From assembly GCF_000472385.1 (NCBI RefSeq), contig NZ_AWZU01000051.1:1-61171 (forward strand): a stretch of DNA of 61,171 nt. The letters run 5' to 3'. The DNA comes from Bradyrhizobium sp. ARR65. GTDB taxonomy: Bacteria; Pseudomonadota; Alphaproteobacteria; Rhizobiales; Xanthobacteraceae. Positions 42,387 to 51,756 of this stretch are shown here, piece by piece; the stretch's first letter is position 1; the number at the start of each line of letters is the position of its first letter. The position numbers were made by a program, and so were the translations under genes. Below the pieces are notes generated by a model. That model saw nothing but the letters and a program-made list of their open reading frames with translations. It did no database searches and had not been told where the DNA came from.

Positions 42387-43898
42387 ATGGAAGCCTTCGG
42401 TCTGTTGTTGCACGGCTTTGCCGTTCTTTTGACCTGGAAAACGCTCGCGCTGATGATGCTCGGGCTCGTGCTCGGCATCTTCGTCGGCGTGCTGCCGGGG
42501 CTCGGGGGACCGAACGGGGTCGCGATCCTGTTGCCGCTCACCTTCACCATGGACCCGACCTCGGCCATCGTGATGCTGTCGTGCATCTATTGGGGCGCAC
42601 TGTTCGGCGGGGCCATCACCTCGATCCTGTTCAATATCCCCGGCGAAGCCTGGTCGGTGGCGACCACGTTCGATGGCTATCCGATGGCCCAGCAGGGCAG
42701 GGCGGCCGAGGCGCTCACCGCGGCGTTCACGTCCTCGTTCATCGGCTCGCTGGCCGCCGTGCTCCTGATCACCTTCCTGGCGCCGCTGATCTCGTCCTTT
42801 GCACTCAAATTCGGGCCGCCGGAGTTCTTCGCGGTCTACCTGCTCACCTTCTGCTCCTTCGTCGGGCTCGGGCGCGAGGCCAAGCACAAGACGGTGATCT
42901 CGATGACACTTGGGCTGCTTCTTGCCGGTATCGGTATGGATACTGTATCGGGGCAGTTGCGCATGACCTTCGGCTCCAGCGAGCTGCTGCGCGGCATCAA
43001 CTTCCTGGTCGCGGTGATCGGGCTGTTCGGCATCAGCGAGATCCTGCTGACGATGGAAGAGCGCCTCGCGTTGCGCGGCCATGCCGCAGCGATCAGCCTG
43101 CGCGTCGTGCTCTCGGTGTGGAAGGATCTGCCGAAATACTGGATGACGCTGTTGCGCTCCTCGGTCATCGGTTGCTGGCTCGGCATTACGCCGGGCGGCG
43201 CGATCGCCGCTTCCTTCATGGGCTATAACCTCGCCAAGCGCTTTGCCAAGGACCAGGACAGTTTTGGCAAGGGTCGCATCGAAGGCGTGTTCGCGCCTGA
43301 AACGGCAGCGCATGCCTCCGGCACTTCGGCGCTGTTGCCGATGCTTGCGCTCGGCATTCCCGGCTCTGGCACCGCGGCGATCCTGCTGGGCGGTTTGATG
43401 GTCTGGGGCCTGAACCCGGGGCCGCTTCTGTTCGTCGAGCACAAGGACTTTGTCTGGGGCCTGATCGCCTCGATGTATCTCGGCAACGTCGTCGGCCTGG
43501 TGCTGGTGCTCACCACCGTGCCCGTGTTCGCCTCCGTGCTGAGGGTGCCCTTTGCGGCCGTGGCGCCGATGATCGTGGTTTCCTGCGCGATCGGCGCCTA
43601 TGCGATCCAGAATGCCATGTTCGATATCTGGCTGATGCTGGGTTTTGGCGTGGTCGGCTATGTCTTCAAGAAGATCGGCATTCCGCTGGCGCCGCTGACG
43701 CTCGCGCTGGTGCTCGGCAGCCGCGCCGAGGACGCGTTTCGACTGTCGATGATCGGCTCTGGCGGCGACATCAAAGTGTTCTGGTCGAACTATCTCGTCG
43801 GTTCGATCACCACGCTCGCAATTGCCTTGCTGTTCTGGCCCTTGATCGACAAGGGCTTGGGTGGCGTGCGGCTGCTCTGGCAGCCGGGGAAAGTGTAA
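42387..43898 (+). CDS. TctA-type large membrane subunit
   Basis: This 503-residue protein has about twelve membrane segments and the two TctA signature loops: LGIFVGVLPGLGGPNGVAIL near the start with YWGALFGGAITSILFNIPGE, and the second-half copy with WLGITPGGAIAASFMGYN and LGIPGSGTAAILLGGLMVWG. These twin Gly/Pro loops bind the carboxylate. It is the main permease of the tripartite tricarboxylate system, driven by a proton or sodium gradient. A TTG at 42384 is possible, but the ATG at 42387 is used. Confidence 0.88.
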   Translation: MEAFGLLLHGFAVLLTWKTLALMMLGLVLGIFVGVLPGLGGPNGVAILLPLTFTMDPTSAIVMLSCIYWGALFGGAITSILFNIPGEAWSVATTFDGYPMAQQGRAAEALTAAFTSSFIGSLAAVLLITFLAPLISSFALKFGPPEFFAVYLLTFCSFVGLGREAKHKTVISMTLGLLLAGIGMDTVSGQLRMTFGSSELLRGINFLVAVIGLFGISEILLTMEERLALRGHAAAISLRVVLSVWKDLPKYWMTLLRSSVIGCWLGITPGGAIAASFMGYNLAKRFAKDQDSFGKGRIEGVFAPETAAHASGTSALLPMLALGIPGSGTAAILLGGLMVWGLNPGPLLFVEHKDFVWGLIASMYLGNVVGLVLVLTTVPVFASVLRVPFAAVAPMIVVSCAIGAYAIQNAMFDIWLMLGFGVVGYVFKKIGIPLAPLTLALVLGSRAEDAFRLSMIGSGGDIKVFWSNYLVGSITTLAIALLFWPLIDKGLGGVRLLWQPGKV

Positions 43899-44035
43899 GA
43901 CCCGTCATCCCCGCGCAAACGGCGTCGGCCGTTTGTCACTGGAGACTCGCTGCGCGAGCGCTTCAGGATCACGGTTTGATGTGGGTGACCGCATCAATAC
44001 GATGCGATCTCGCTTAGAAGCTAAGCTGCGGGGGC

Positions 44036-45226
44036 TTATACCACCTTTCGCTGCTTTAACTCGGCGATCTCGTCCGCGCCGAAGCCGAACTCGGTGAGCA
44101 CCTCTTCGGTCTGCTCGCCGAATTCCGGCGGCCGTGCCACCAACTTGCTGGGTGTGCGCGAGAGCGTGACCGGCTGGCTGACGAGGCGAATGTGCCGGCC
44201 TTGCTCGTTCGGGACGTCCTGCGCCATACCGAGATGCTGAACTTGCGCATCGGCAAACACCTGGTCGATGGAATAGATGGGACCGCAAGGCACGCCAGCC
44301 GCGTTGAGCTCCTTGACCCAGTACTCGGTGGAGTTTGTCTGCGTGCGCTTTTCGATCTCGGCGTTCAGCGCATCGCGATTCTTCGAGCGTGCAGGTGCGG
44401 TCGCATAATCGGGATGGCTCACGAGTTCGGGCGCGCCGATCGCCTCAGCACAACGCTCCCAGGTCCGGCCACCGGCGGTCGCGATGTTGATGTAGCCGTC
44501 GGAGGTCTTGAACACGCCGGTGGGGATGGAGGTCGGATGGTTGTTGCCGGCCTGTTTTGCCACGTCCTTTTCCATCAGCCAGCGCGCGGCCTGGAAATCC
44601 AGCATGAAGATCTGAGCCTGCAACAACGATGTCTGCACCCATTGGCCTTCGCCGGAGACTTCACGCTCCAACAGCGCGGTGAGGATGCCCATGGCGCAGA
44701 ACAGGCCGGCCGTGAGGTCGGCGACCGGAATGCCGACCCGCATCGGCCCGCCGCCCGGCGCGCCGGTGATCGACATCAGCCCACCCATGCCTTGTGCGAT
44801 CTGATCGAAGCCGGGACGCTTGTGATAGGGACCGTCCTGGCCGAAGCCGGAGATGCTGCCATAGATGATGCGCGGATTGACCTTGCGCACGCTTTCATAA
44901 TCGATGCCGAGCTTGTTCTTCACGTCAGGGCGGTAGTTCTCGACCACGACATCGGCCTTCGCGGCGAGCCGCATGAAGACTTCGACGCCCTTGGGGTCCT
45001 TGAGGTTGAGCGCCATGGCCCGTTTGTTGCGGTGCAAATTCTGGAAATCCGCGCCGTGGCGCGGGCCGCCCAAGGCTTCGCCGCCGTCCTCCAGCAGCGC
45101 GTCGATTTTGATCACGTTGGCGCCCCAATCGGCAAGCTGCCGCACGGAGGTCGGACCGGCACGGACGCGGGTCAGGTCAAGCACGGTGAAGCGGGATAAA
45201 GCTTGCGAGGCATGCGGAACGGCCAT
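44036..45226 (-). CDS. CaiB/BaiF-type (class III) CoA-transferase
   Basis: This 396-residue protein shows class III CoA-transferase marks: LSRFTVLDLTRVRAGPTSVR, HRNKRAMALNLKDPKGVEVF, the motif PGFDQIAQGMGGLMSITGAP with the catalytic Asp (FDQ) and RVGIPVADLTAGLF. It moves CoA between carboxylic acids in the cytoplasm, often formate, oxalate or a dicarboxylate. It faces the tctCBA-type operon, convergently, with 137 bases between. With the crotonase it suggests the imported acid is activated as a CoA thioester. The ATG at 45226 is used; the frame to 45298 is not supported. Confidence 0.82.
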   Translation of the reverse strand: MAVPHASQALSRFTVLDLTRVRAGPTSVRQLADWGANVIKIDALLEDGGEALGGPRHGADFQNLHRNKRAMALNLKDPKGVEVFMRLAAKADVVVENYRPDVKNKLGIDYESVRKVNPRIIYGSISGFGQDGPYHKRPGFDQIAQGMGGLMSITGAPGGGPMRVGIPVADLTAGLFCAMGILTALLEREVSGEGQWVQTSLLQAQIFMLDFQAARWLMEKDVAKQAGNNHPTSIPTGVFKTSDGYINIATAGGRTWERCAEAIGAPELVSHPDYATAPARSKNRDALNAEIEKRTQTNSTEYWVKELNAAGVPCGPIYSIDQVFADAQVQHLGMAQDVPNEQGRHIRLVSQPVTLSRTPSKLVARPPEFGEQTEEVLTEFGFGADEIAELKQRKVV

Positions 45227-45385
45227 TGCGGAGGACTCCAGGGACGGGAATTGCAAAGCTGGTATAGGAGGGCTCCGCACTATCGACAATCCCGGCATTG
45301 ACTGCTAGCCGCTGTGAAGGCAGTGAAGGTTTGCAAATTTGGCACGTTCTGTTCAGGCCGCGGCAGGACCGAGGCGGAGGCTCTC

Positions 45386-46915
45386 ATGAGCGGCCGCGCG
45401 CTTCCTCGCGTGCAAAGACTGCTTAGCGGCTGGTCGGCCAATCTGGTGCAGCTCGGACTCGCCATCACCCAACAGGTCGTGCTTGTTCCCATCTTTCTTC
45501 GCTTCCAGTCGAGCGAGGTGCTGGCGGCCTGGCTCGCCATCTATGCGGCCGGCAACCTCGCACTCGTCGCGGACTTCGGTCTGCATTCGCGCGCCATCAA
45601 CCGTTTTCTGGTGTTCAAATCATGCCGCGATGCGGACGGCCGGACGGCCCGCTACTACGCGGCGATGCAGCGGGTTTATTACGGACTGGCAGGCCTATTG
45701 ATTGTGTCCGTTCTAATAGGGGCGTTTTTGCTGCGCCCCTCTGCCGTGTTCGGATTTGCCGAGGTTTCCGAATTCGATGTTTCCTTCCTTGTCGCGATTG
45801 TATGCATGCTTCTGATCCTGCCCTCTACCTTGGCGGCAGCTCTTTATCGCGCGCGTGGTCACTATGCGCGCGGGGTGTGGATGGCGTGTGCGGCGAGCCT
45901 CGTTGGGCAGATCGGCCAGATCATTGCGCTAGCAAAGACAGGAAGCTTGACCGCGGTCACTCTGGCCTACGCGCTGCCGCAGCTTGCGGTTGCGACCTAC
46001 ATCATGCTGGTCGACGTGCGGCGCTTGTTTCCGTTCGTGAGGGCGGTGTCCATAGGCGACCACAAATCGTGGCACTGGATTGCGGGACAGTTTCGGCGTG
46101 CCTTTCCCTTTGCGATCGCAAGCACCACCGAAATGGCGCTGCAGAACCTGCCGGTGCTGCTGGTCAGTGCGTTTGTGGCCGATCGCATCGCAGTTGCGCA
46201 ATGGGGACTGACCCGCGTAGTGGCGGGCTTGGTGCGGGGCCTGAGCATGCAAGCAACAATACCGCTCGCAGCCGAGCTCGGCCACGATCATGCGGTTGGC
46301 GCCAAGCTGCAGCTGCGGCGGCTCTACGCGCGCGGTTCGGCCCTTGTTACGGTGCTCGCCAGCCTCGTGGTGTCAGGGATTTTGGCTTTCTGGCCGGATT
46401 TTTTTGCACTCTGGACCCACGGCCTCGTTCCTTACGACCCGTTGCTTGCGGTGACCCTCCTGGTCGGCTCTGCTATGGTAGCGCCTGCGATGCTGGCACT
46501 TGGCTATGCCTATCACAGCAACCGGGGAGAACTCCTCGCGCGAGCCAAAGGACTGCAACTTGTGGCATTCGTAATCCTAGCGGTCCTGCTGACGCCGTGG
46601 CTAGGATCCCTGGGAGCCGCAATTGCCTTGGTTGCGACCGATCTCCTGGTTCAATTCGGTGTGCTGGCACTCAGCATCATCTGGCAGACCCTTAGGCAGC
46701 CGCTGCGGCACCTCGCGTTCTTGGTACTGCTCATTCTGTTCGTCACGACCACAGGCTGGGCTTTGGGGCTCGTTATTCGTTCCCTCCTGCCGGGGAACGG
46801 AGTTGCGCATTTTGCTGCCGAGTGCGCCCTATGGCTGGCGTTTGTCGCCCTGGCAGCGGGGCCGCTGCTCCACCGACGCTTGCGCGTCTGGTTGTCGGAT
46901 ATGGTTCCAGACTGA
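45386..46915 (+). CDS. Polysaccharide flippase (Wzx-like)
   Basis: This 509-residue protein has twelve to fourteen predicted membrane segments (VQLGLAITQQVVLVPIFLRF; LAIYAAGNLALVADFGLHSR; SAMVAPAMLALGYAYHSNRG) with the polar loop pattern of MATE/Wzx-type transporters. These move lipid-linked sugar repeats across the inner membrane. The ATG at 45386 follows GGCGGAGG. It opens the polysaccharide cluster, divergent from the CoA-transferase gene. Identification rests on topology, layout and neighbours, not on one decisive motif. Confidence 0.7.
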   Translation: MSGRALPRVQRLLSGWSANLVQLGLAITQQVVLVPIFLRFQSSEVLAAWLAIYAAGNLALVADFGLHSRAINRFLVFKSCRDADGRTARYYAAMQRVYYGLAGLLIVSVLIGAFLLRPSAVFGFAEVSEFDVSFLVAIVCMLLILPSTLAAALYRARGHYARGVWMACAASLVGQIGQIIALAKTGSLTAVTLAYALPQLAVATYIMLVDVRRLFPFVRAVSIGDHKSWHWIAGQFRRAFPFAIASTTEMALQNLPVLLVSAFVADRIAVAQWGLTRVVAGLVRGLSMQATIPLAAELGHDHAVGAKLQLRRLYARGSALVTVLASLVVSGILAFWPDFFALWTHGLVPYDPLLAVTLLVGSAMVAPAMLALGYAYHSNRGELLARAKGLQLVAFVILAVLLTPWLGSLGAAIALVATDLLVQFGVLALSIIWQTLRQPLRHLAFLVLLILFVTTTGWALGLVIRSLLPGNGVAHFAAECALWLAFVALAAGPLLHRRLRVWLSDMVPD

Positions 46916-47023
46916 CGATACGGATTGACTTGACCTGCCCGGGCGCTGAAGGCAACTACCCAATCGACAAGAGAAGGGGAACACCGTGATGTGCCGACCG
47001 GCAAAGAAAAGGGCGCCATAGCC

Positions 47024-48862
47024 GTGTGCGGCATCGCTGGCATTCTTAATCTCCGCGGCGAGCCCGTCGAACCGTCAGAGATCTCACGGTTGACCGAGCT
47101 GCTGGCGCATCGCGGACCCTTTGGGGAGGGCCTTTGGTTCAGCGACGATCGAAGTGTGGCCTTCGGCCATCGACGTCTGGCGATCATCGATCCGACGGAC
47201 GGCGGCTACCAGCCAATGCGATCCGATGACGGCCGTTACATCATCGTGTTCAACGGTGAAATCTACAACTTCCTCGAGCTGCGGCGGGAGCTCGAGGCGC
47301 AGGGCGCGATCTTTCGCTCTCAGTCGGATACGGAAGTTGTCCTTGCGGCCTGGCGCCGCTGGCGGGAAGACATGTTGGCGCGCTTCAACGGGATGTGGGC
47401 GCTCGCGATCTATGACACCGTTGCCGGGGATTTGTTTCTGGCGCGCGACCGCTTCGGCATCAAGCCGCTGCTTTATTTCAGCTCGCCCAGTCGGTTTGTT
47501 TTCGCCTCGGAACAGCGCGCGCTGGTGCGCAGCGGACTATTCGATTCATCGCTCGATCCCGTCGTCGCGCGAAGGCTGATCGTCGATGCGTTTGGGATCG
47601 AAGGTAGTGAACGGACGCTCTTTAAGCAGGTTCGACGCCTGCAAAGCGGACATTACATGTGGATGCGGCAGGGCCGAACCGAGATTACGCGCTGGTGGCG
47701 CACGCTTGACCATTTGCCGGTAGTTCCTAAGACGGAGTCCGAACGCATAGAGCGCTTTCGCGAACTCTTCATGGATGCCGTCGCGCTGCGAATGCGCAGC
47801 GACGTTCCCATCGGCACCTGCCTTTCTGGAGGATTTGATTCCTCGGCCGTCGTTTGCGCGATGGCCGAACATGAGAAAGCAGGCCTCGGCCTCCGCGACA
47901 GCGCATCGTGGCGTCACGCCTTCGTCGCGACATTCCCTGGCGCGCGCAATGACGAGCGCCCCCAGGCCGAGCAGGCGGCGGCGTGGGCGAAGGTTGTCCC
48001 CACGATCGTTGAGATCGATGAGACCTGCGCGTTGAACGAGATCGATCGCATTCTGGACGACAATGACGATCTCTACATCATGCTGCCGACTGCGGTTTGG
48101 CTGACCTACCGAGAGCTGCGGCGGCACAATGTGACGGTCTCGCTGGATGGACATGGCGCGGACGAACTGATGGGAGCCTATCTGCAGGAGGGGGCGGGGG
48201 CCGCCTTTCGGATCCGAAATTCGTTGGCCGCGCTCACGTCTCGCTCGCGGCTGGCCGGCCGCAGCCTCGACTTGGTGCGTGCTACGGTACTGAACTTTCG
48301 CGGACAGTTCTTCTTGCGAGAGGGGCTTGCGCGCCTGCCGCAACCGCTCGATCTGGTTGCCGCCGACGATCATCTCCCTCCCGATTGGGGCCCTTTAAAT
48401 CGGCGTCTTTATAAAATGTTTCACAGTACCGTACTGCCTACGATTCTGCGCAATTTCGATCGTCTGTCGATGGCTCACGGGATCGAAGTGAGGATGCCCT
48501 TTATGGATTGGCGCCTTGTGACCTATACGATGGCACTTCCCGAAGCGGACAAGTCATCTGCCGGCTATACGAAATTGATTGCGCGACGGGCGATGAAGGA
48601 CCGGATGCCCGAAGCCATCCGTATGAGCCGGCGGAAGGTGGGTTTCAATTCGCCGATGCCAGAGTGGCTGAACGGGCCGCTTTCAGGCTGGACGATGTCG
48701 CTTCTCGATAGCAAGGTCCCTGCGTTTGCCGAGCTGGTCGATGAGGCAAGGCTGCGTCGCGAGATCCAGCGCCTCAATCTATCGAAGGCGTGGAATTGGG
48801 AAACGGCCGGGCGAATCTGGCCTTATCTCAATTTGAAATGGGCCATGTCGAGGATGTCCTAG
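47024..48862 (+). CDS. asnB: Asparagine synthetase (glutamine-hydrolysing) family amidotransferase
   Basis: This 612-residue protein has a class II glutaminase domain (residues 1 to about 210: Cys2 in CGIAGIL, HRRLAIIDPTDGG, FNGEIYNFLELR) and an ATP-dependent synthetase domain (CLSGGFDSSAVVCAMA, then LDGHGADELMGAY). It uses glutamine nitrogen to make an amide from an activated carboxylate. The start must be the GTG at 47024 so that Cys comes second and is exposed as nucleophile; the ATG at 46991 would bury it. In polysaccharide clusters such enzymes often convert a sugar uronic acid to its uronamide. A WbpB/D/E-type set nearby makes this likely here, though it is not proven. Confidence 0.82.
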   Translation: MCGIAGILNLRGEPVEPSEISRLTELLAHRGPFGEGLWFSDDRSVAFGHRRLAIIDPTDGGYQPMRSDDGRYIIVFNGEIYNFLELRRELEAQGAIFRSQSDTEVVLAAWRRWREDMLARFNGMWALAIYDTVAGDLFLARDRFGIKPLLYFSSPSRFVFASEQRALVRSGLFDSSLDPVVARRLIVDAFGIEGSERTLFKQVRRLQSGHYMWMRQGRTEITRWWRTLDHLPVVPKTESERIERFRELFMDAVALRMRSDVPIGTCLSGGFDSSAVVCAMAEHEKAGLGLRDSASWRHAFVATFPGARNDERPQAEQAAAWAKVVPTIVEIDETCALNEIDRILDDNDDLYIMLPTAVWLTYRELRRHNVTVSLDGHGADELMGAYLQEGAGAAFRIRNSLAALTSRSRLAGRSLDLVRATVLNFRGQFFLREGLARLPQPLDLVAADDHLPPDWGPLNRRLYKMFHSTVLPTILRNFDRLSMAHGIEVRMPFMDWRLVTYTMALPEADKSSAGYTKLIARRAMKDRMPEAIRMSRRKVGFNSPMPEWLNGPLSGWTMSLLDSKVPAFAELVDEARLRREIQRLNLSKAWNWETAGRIWPYLNLKWAMSRMS

Positions 48863-48863
48863 C

Positions 48864-49955
48864 ATGCGCTTGTTTCAGAACTGTGGGTTGATGCCGTCCT
48901 ATCTATTGCGCCTGCACGAGCTCGCAGCCACGGCGCGGTCCTTCGAAGAGAGGCGCCGAATCTTTCTCGACGATCGCTTCGGAGCGATTCATATCCTCAA
49001 GCCCTTGCTGGACAATGAGCCGGATGGCTGTCTCGCCTGCGGTAATGATGAAGCCATGCAGCGACAATGGGCGAAAGAGAACGGCCTATCCGCCAAATCA
49101 TCTCTGGCCGACATTCTCCTGGCTCAGATCGAGCAGCATCGAACGGAAATTTTCTATAACCTCGATCCCGTACGATTTCCGAGTTCGTTCGTCCGCCGGC
49201 TGCCCGGATGTGTCCGAAAGACACTATGCTGGCGAGCCGCGCCGTCCGGGCAGGCCGACCTCACGGCCTACGGTGCGGTTCTGGGCAATTTTCCGTCCAT
49301 CCTCGAGGGTTGGCGCCGCAAAGGCTGCAGGGCCGAGTGGTTTGCGCCGGCAATCGATCCTGTGATGGCCGCCTATGGGCATGGCGAGCGACCTGTCGAT
49401 CTGTTGTTTGTCGGCGGATATTCGCGGCACCATTCGGCACGCGCAAAAATTCTCGAACACGTCGCTCGCCTAGCCGGCAACCTGCATATCGTATATTGCC
49501 TGGATTCATCCCGGCTGACGCGCCTTGCGGAGAGCGCCCTCGGGCGCCTGGTGCCGCCCCTGAAGAAGCACCGGCGTCCCCACGCCATTTCAAAAATCGC
49601 CAGATCGCCAGTGTTTGGACGCCAGCTTTACGACCTGATCGGGCAATCGAAAATCGTCCTGAACGGGGCGATCGACATGGCGGGCGCCGATCGCGGCAAT
49701 ATGCGTTGTTTTGAAGCCTTTGGGTGCGGTGCATTGCTGCTGTCCGACGAGGGCAACTATCCCGACGGAATGCGAAACGAAGAGACCATGCTAACCTACT
49801 CGGATGCGGAGAGCTGTATTCGGCAAATTCAGCGCTGTTTGGACCACTGGGACCGTGTCCAGGGGATCGCGGACAATGGGCGAAGGCAGATCGGCAAGAC
49901 CTATAGCAAAGCGCGCCAATGGTCTGCGTTCGAAGCCCTCGTGGCGCGTCTTTAA
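48864..49955 (+). CDS. Glycosyltransferase-like protein (CgeB type)
   Basis: This 363-residue protein starts one base after the amidotransferase stop and has the late motif FEAFGCGALLLSDEGNYPDG, a CgeB-type glycosyltransferase end domain, and an earlier VDLLFVGGYSRHHSARAKIL. It should transfer a sugar from a nucleotide donor in the cytoplasm. An upstream DGCLACGN motif and the repeated Arg-rich stretches are not diagnostic. The ATG at 48864 is used, tightly coupled to the preceding gene. Donor and acceptor are unknown. Confidence 0.65.
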   Translation: MRLFQNCGLMPSYLLRLHELAATARSFEERRRIFLDDRFGAIHILKPLLDNEPDGCLACGNDEAMQRQWAKENGLSAKSSLADILLAQIEQHRTEIFYNLDPVRFPSSFVRRLPGCVRKTLCWRAAPSGQADLTAYGAVLGNFPSILEGWRRKGCRAEWFAPAIDPVMAAYGHGERPVDLLFVGGYSRHHSARAKILEHVARLAGNLHIVYCLDSSRLTRLAESALGRLVPPLKKHRRPHAISKIARSPVFGRQLYDLIGQSKIVLNGAIDMAGADRGNMRCFEAFGCGALLLSDEGNYPDGMRNEETMLTYSDAESCIRQIQRCLDHWDRVQGIADNGRRQIGKTYSKARQWSAFEALVARL

Positions 49956-50051
49956 GCAATGTCGATACGCTTTGCGGGTAAAGCGGTTATGCTAGCACAG
50001 TCGGCTGATAGGTTCTTGCGGCCGATCTGATAGAGGGATGGGAGGTTTATA

Positions 50052-50714
50052 TTGAGCGCAAGCGATTTGACATCGGCGGGTGGAGGGCACTCGACGAGCC
50101 GGATTGCTGCATTGAAGCGTTATTGCGCGCACGCGCTTGACGGCGTGAACCTGCATTTCATCATTCAGCGGCTGATTGGGCGAGCAACGTGCCGCCTGGA
50201 AGAGGGCGCCTTCATAAGCCATACCGCGCGAATCAGAAATGCCTCGGGCGATAGCAGCCAAATCGTCATCGGTGCCCACTCGCATGTCCGAGGCGAGTTG
50301 ATGATCTACGCTCACGGCGGACGAATCTCCATCGGCGAATGGTGCTATGTGGGCGTCGGCACGCGCATCTGGTCTGGCGCATCCATCGATATCGGAAACC
50401 GCGTCCTGATTTCTCATTCCGTCAATATGTTTGACAATCTGACGCATCCCATTTCGGCATCGGAGCGCCACGCGCACCACAGGCGGATCTCCAGGACGGG
50501 TCATCCCAACGACGTTTTCCTCGACGACAAGCCGATCAGGATCGGTGATGACGCCTGGATCGGGGCGTGCGCAATCATCACGCGCGGGATTACTGTTGCC
50601 CAGGGAGGGATCGTTGCCGCAGGCGCGGTGGTGACGAAGGATGTGCCACCCTATTCGATCGTCGCCGGCAACCCGGCTGTTGTCGTGAGGGAGCTCGCGC
50701 CCGATGAGCGGTGA
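50052..50714 (+). CDS. Left-handed beta-helix acyltransferase
   Basis: This 220-residue protein carries hexapeptide repeats (RISIGEWCYVGVGTRIWSGA, SIDIGNRVLISHSVNMFD, PIRIGDDAWIGACAIITRG) and the common ending GAVVTKDVPPYSIVAGNPAV. These fold into a left-handed beta-helix with an active-site His (the NLTHP region). It likely adds an acetyl or other acyl group to a polysaccharide sugar. The start is a TTG at 50052 following GGAGG. It lies between the two glycosyltransferases and an epimerase. Confidence 0.78.
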   Translation: MSASDLTSAGGGHSTSRIAALKRYCAHALDGVNLHFIIQRLIGRATCRLEEGAFISHTARIRNASGDSSQIVIGAHSHVRGELMIYAHGGRISIGEWCYVGVGTRIWSGASIDIGNRVLISHSVNMFDNLTHPISASERHAHHRRISRTGHPNDVFLDDKPIRIGDDAWIGACAIITRGITVAQGGIVAAGAVVTKDVPPYSIVAGNPAVVVRELAPDER

Positions 50715-50823
50715 TCGAATTTCACGGTGTGGGAGCAAGCCGTGGTCTGGCTGCGCGACCAGCGGCAGAAGCGGCAACTTGCCCGAGAACGCCTTCTACC
50801 GTGATCCCCCGAAGGCTTGAGCC

Positions 50824-51756
50824 ATGAGCGTTTGGATTACCGGCGCGAACGGGTTTATCGGCCGTTATCTGATAAGCGAATTGGCCAGGGCTGGCGATGC
50901 GGTTCACGGCCTCGGTCATGGCGCGTTCGCCGAGTCTGATCGGCGTCGTCTTGGTCTAAAAACCTGGATCAATGGGGAGATCGAGGCCGCCAATCTGAAT
51001 GCGCTCGCCGCCATGCATGGCCTGCCGTCCAAGATCTTCCATCTCGCGGGCGGCTCTTCGGTTGGGCTATCTATCGAACTGCCTCTCGAAGATTTCTCGC
51101 GGACTGTGGCGAGCACCGCAAGGCTTCTTGAATGGCTGCGCAATTCCGCCCCGCATTGTCTTTTGGTGGTGGCCTCAAGTGCGGCGGTCTATGGCCCCAA
51201 TCATGACGGGCCGATTTCCGAAGATGCGGCATTGGCGCCGATGGCGCCTTACGGCCATCACAAGCTGATGATGGAGCAATTGTGCAAGAGCTACGCGCTG
51301 AGCTACGGGATATCCAGCGTGGTCGTGCGACTATTTTCGGTCTATGGCGCGAATCTTCGTAAGCAATTGCTCTGGGATGTCTGTTCCCGGCTCAGCCAGG
51401 GCGGCCCACGCCTGAACCTGGGTGGCACCGGCAATGAAATGCGGGATTGGACTGACGTGAGAGATGTGGCGCGGCTGCTTGCGATGCTGGGTGCGCTGCC
51501 CTGCGATGAGCGCTATCGCGTGATCAATGGCGGATCAGGTAGCGGAACGCGCGTGGCCGATATCGCCGACATGATGGTGCGGAATTTCGGCGGCGAGACG
51601 ACTGTCAGCTATTCCGGTCTCGCGCGCCCCGGAGATCCGTACAGCCTGGTCGCCGATGACAGCACGTTGCGCCGCATCGGGTTCCAATGGCGGATTCCCC
51701 TGGAGCGTGGGATTATGGACTATGTGACCTGGTTCAAGGGGCAGGCGCGTGGATGA
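50824..51756 (+). CDS. NAD-dependent epimerase/dehydratase
   Basis: This 310-residue extended SDR has the NAD loop TGANGFIGRY near its start, SSAAVYGPNHDGPISEDA in the middle and the catalytic YGHHK motif (APYGHHKLMMEQL). It probably epimerises or dehydrates a nucleotide sugar for the polysaccharide. Its last 8 bases overlap the next glycosyltransferase gene, showing a coupled operon. The reaction type cannot be told from the motifs alone. Confidence 0.78.
   Translation: MSVWITGANGFIGRYLISELARAGDAVHGLGHGAFAESDRRRLGLKTWINGEIEAANLNALAAMHGLPSKIFHLAGGSSVGLSIELPLEDFSRTVASTARLLEWLRNSAPHCLLVVASSAAVYGPNHDGPISEDAALAPMAPYGHHKLMMEQLCKSYALSYGISSVVVRLFSVYGANLRKQLLWDVCSRLSQGGPRLNLGGTGNEMRDWTDVRDVARLLAMLGALPCDERYRVINGGSGSGTRVADIADMMVRNFGGETTVSYSGLARPGDPYSLVADDSTLRRIGFQWRIPLERGIMDYVTWFKGQARG

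Noticed and set aside
42291..43442. Minus-strand frame of 383 residues
   Set aside because: Antisense to the TctA-type gene; composition (His, Arg, Gln rich) is that of a shadow frame.
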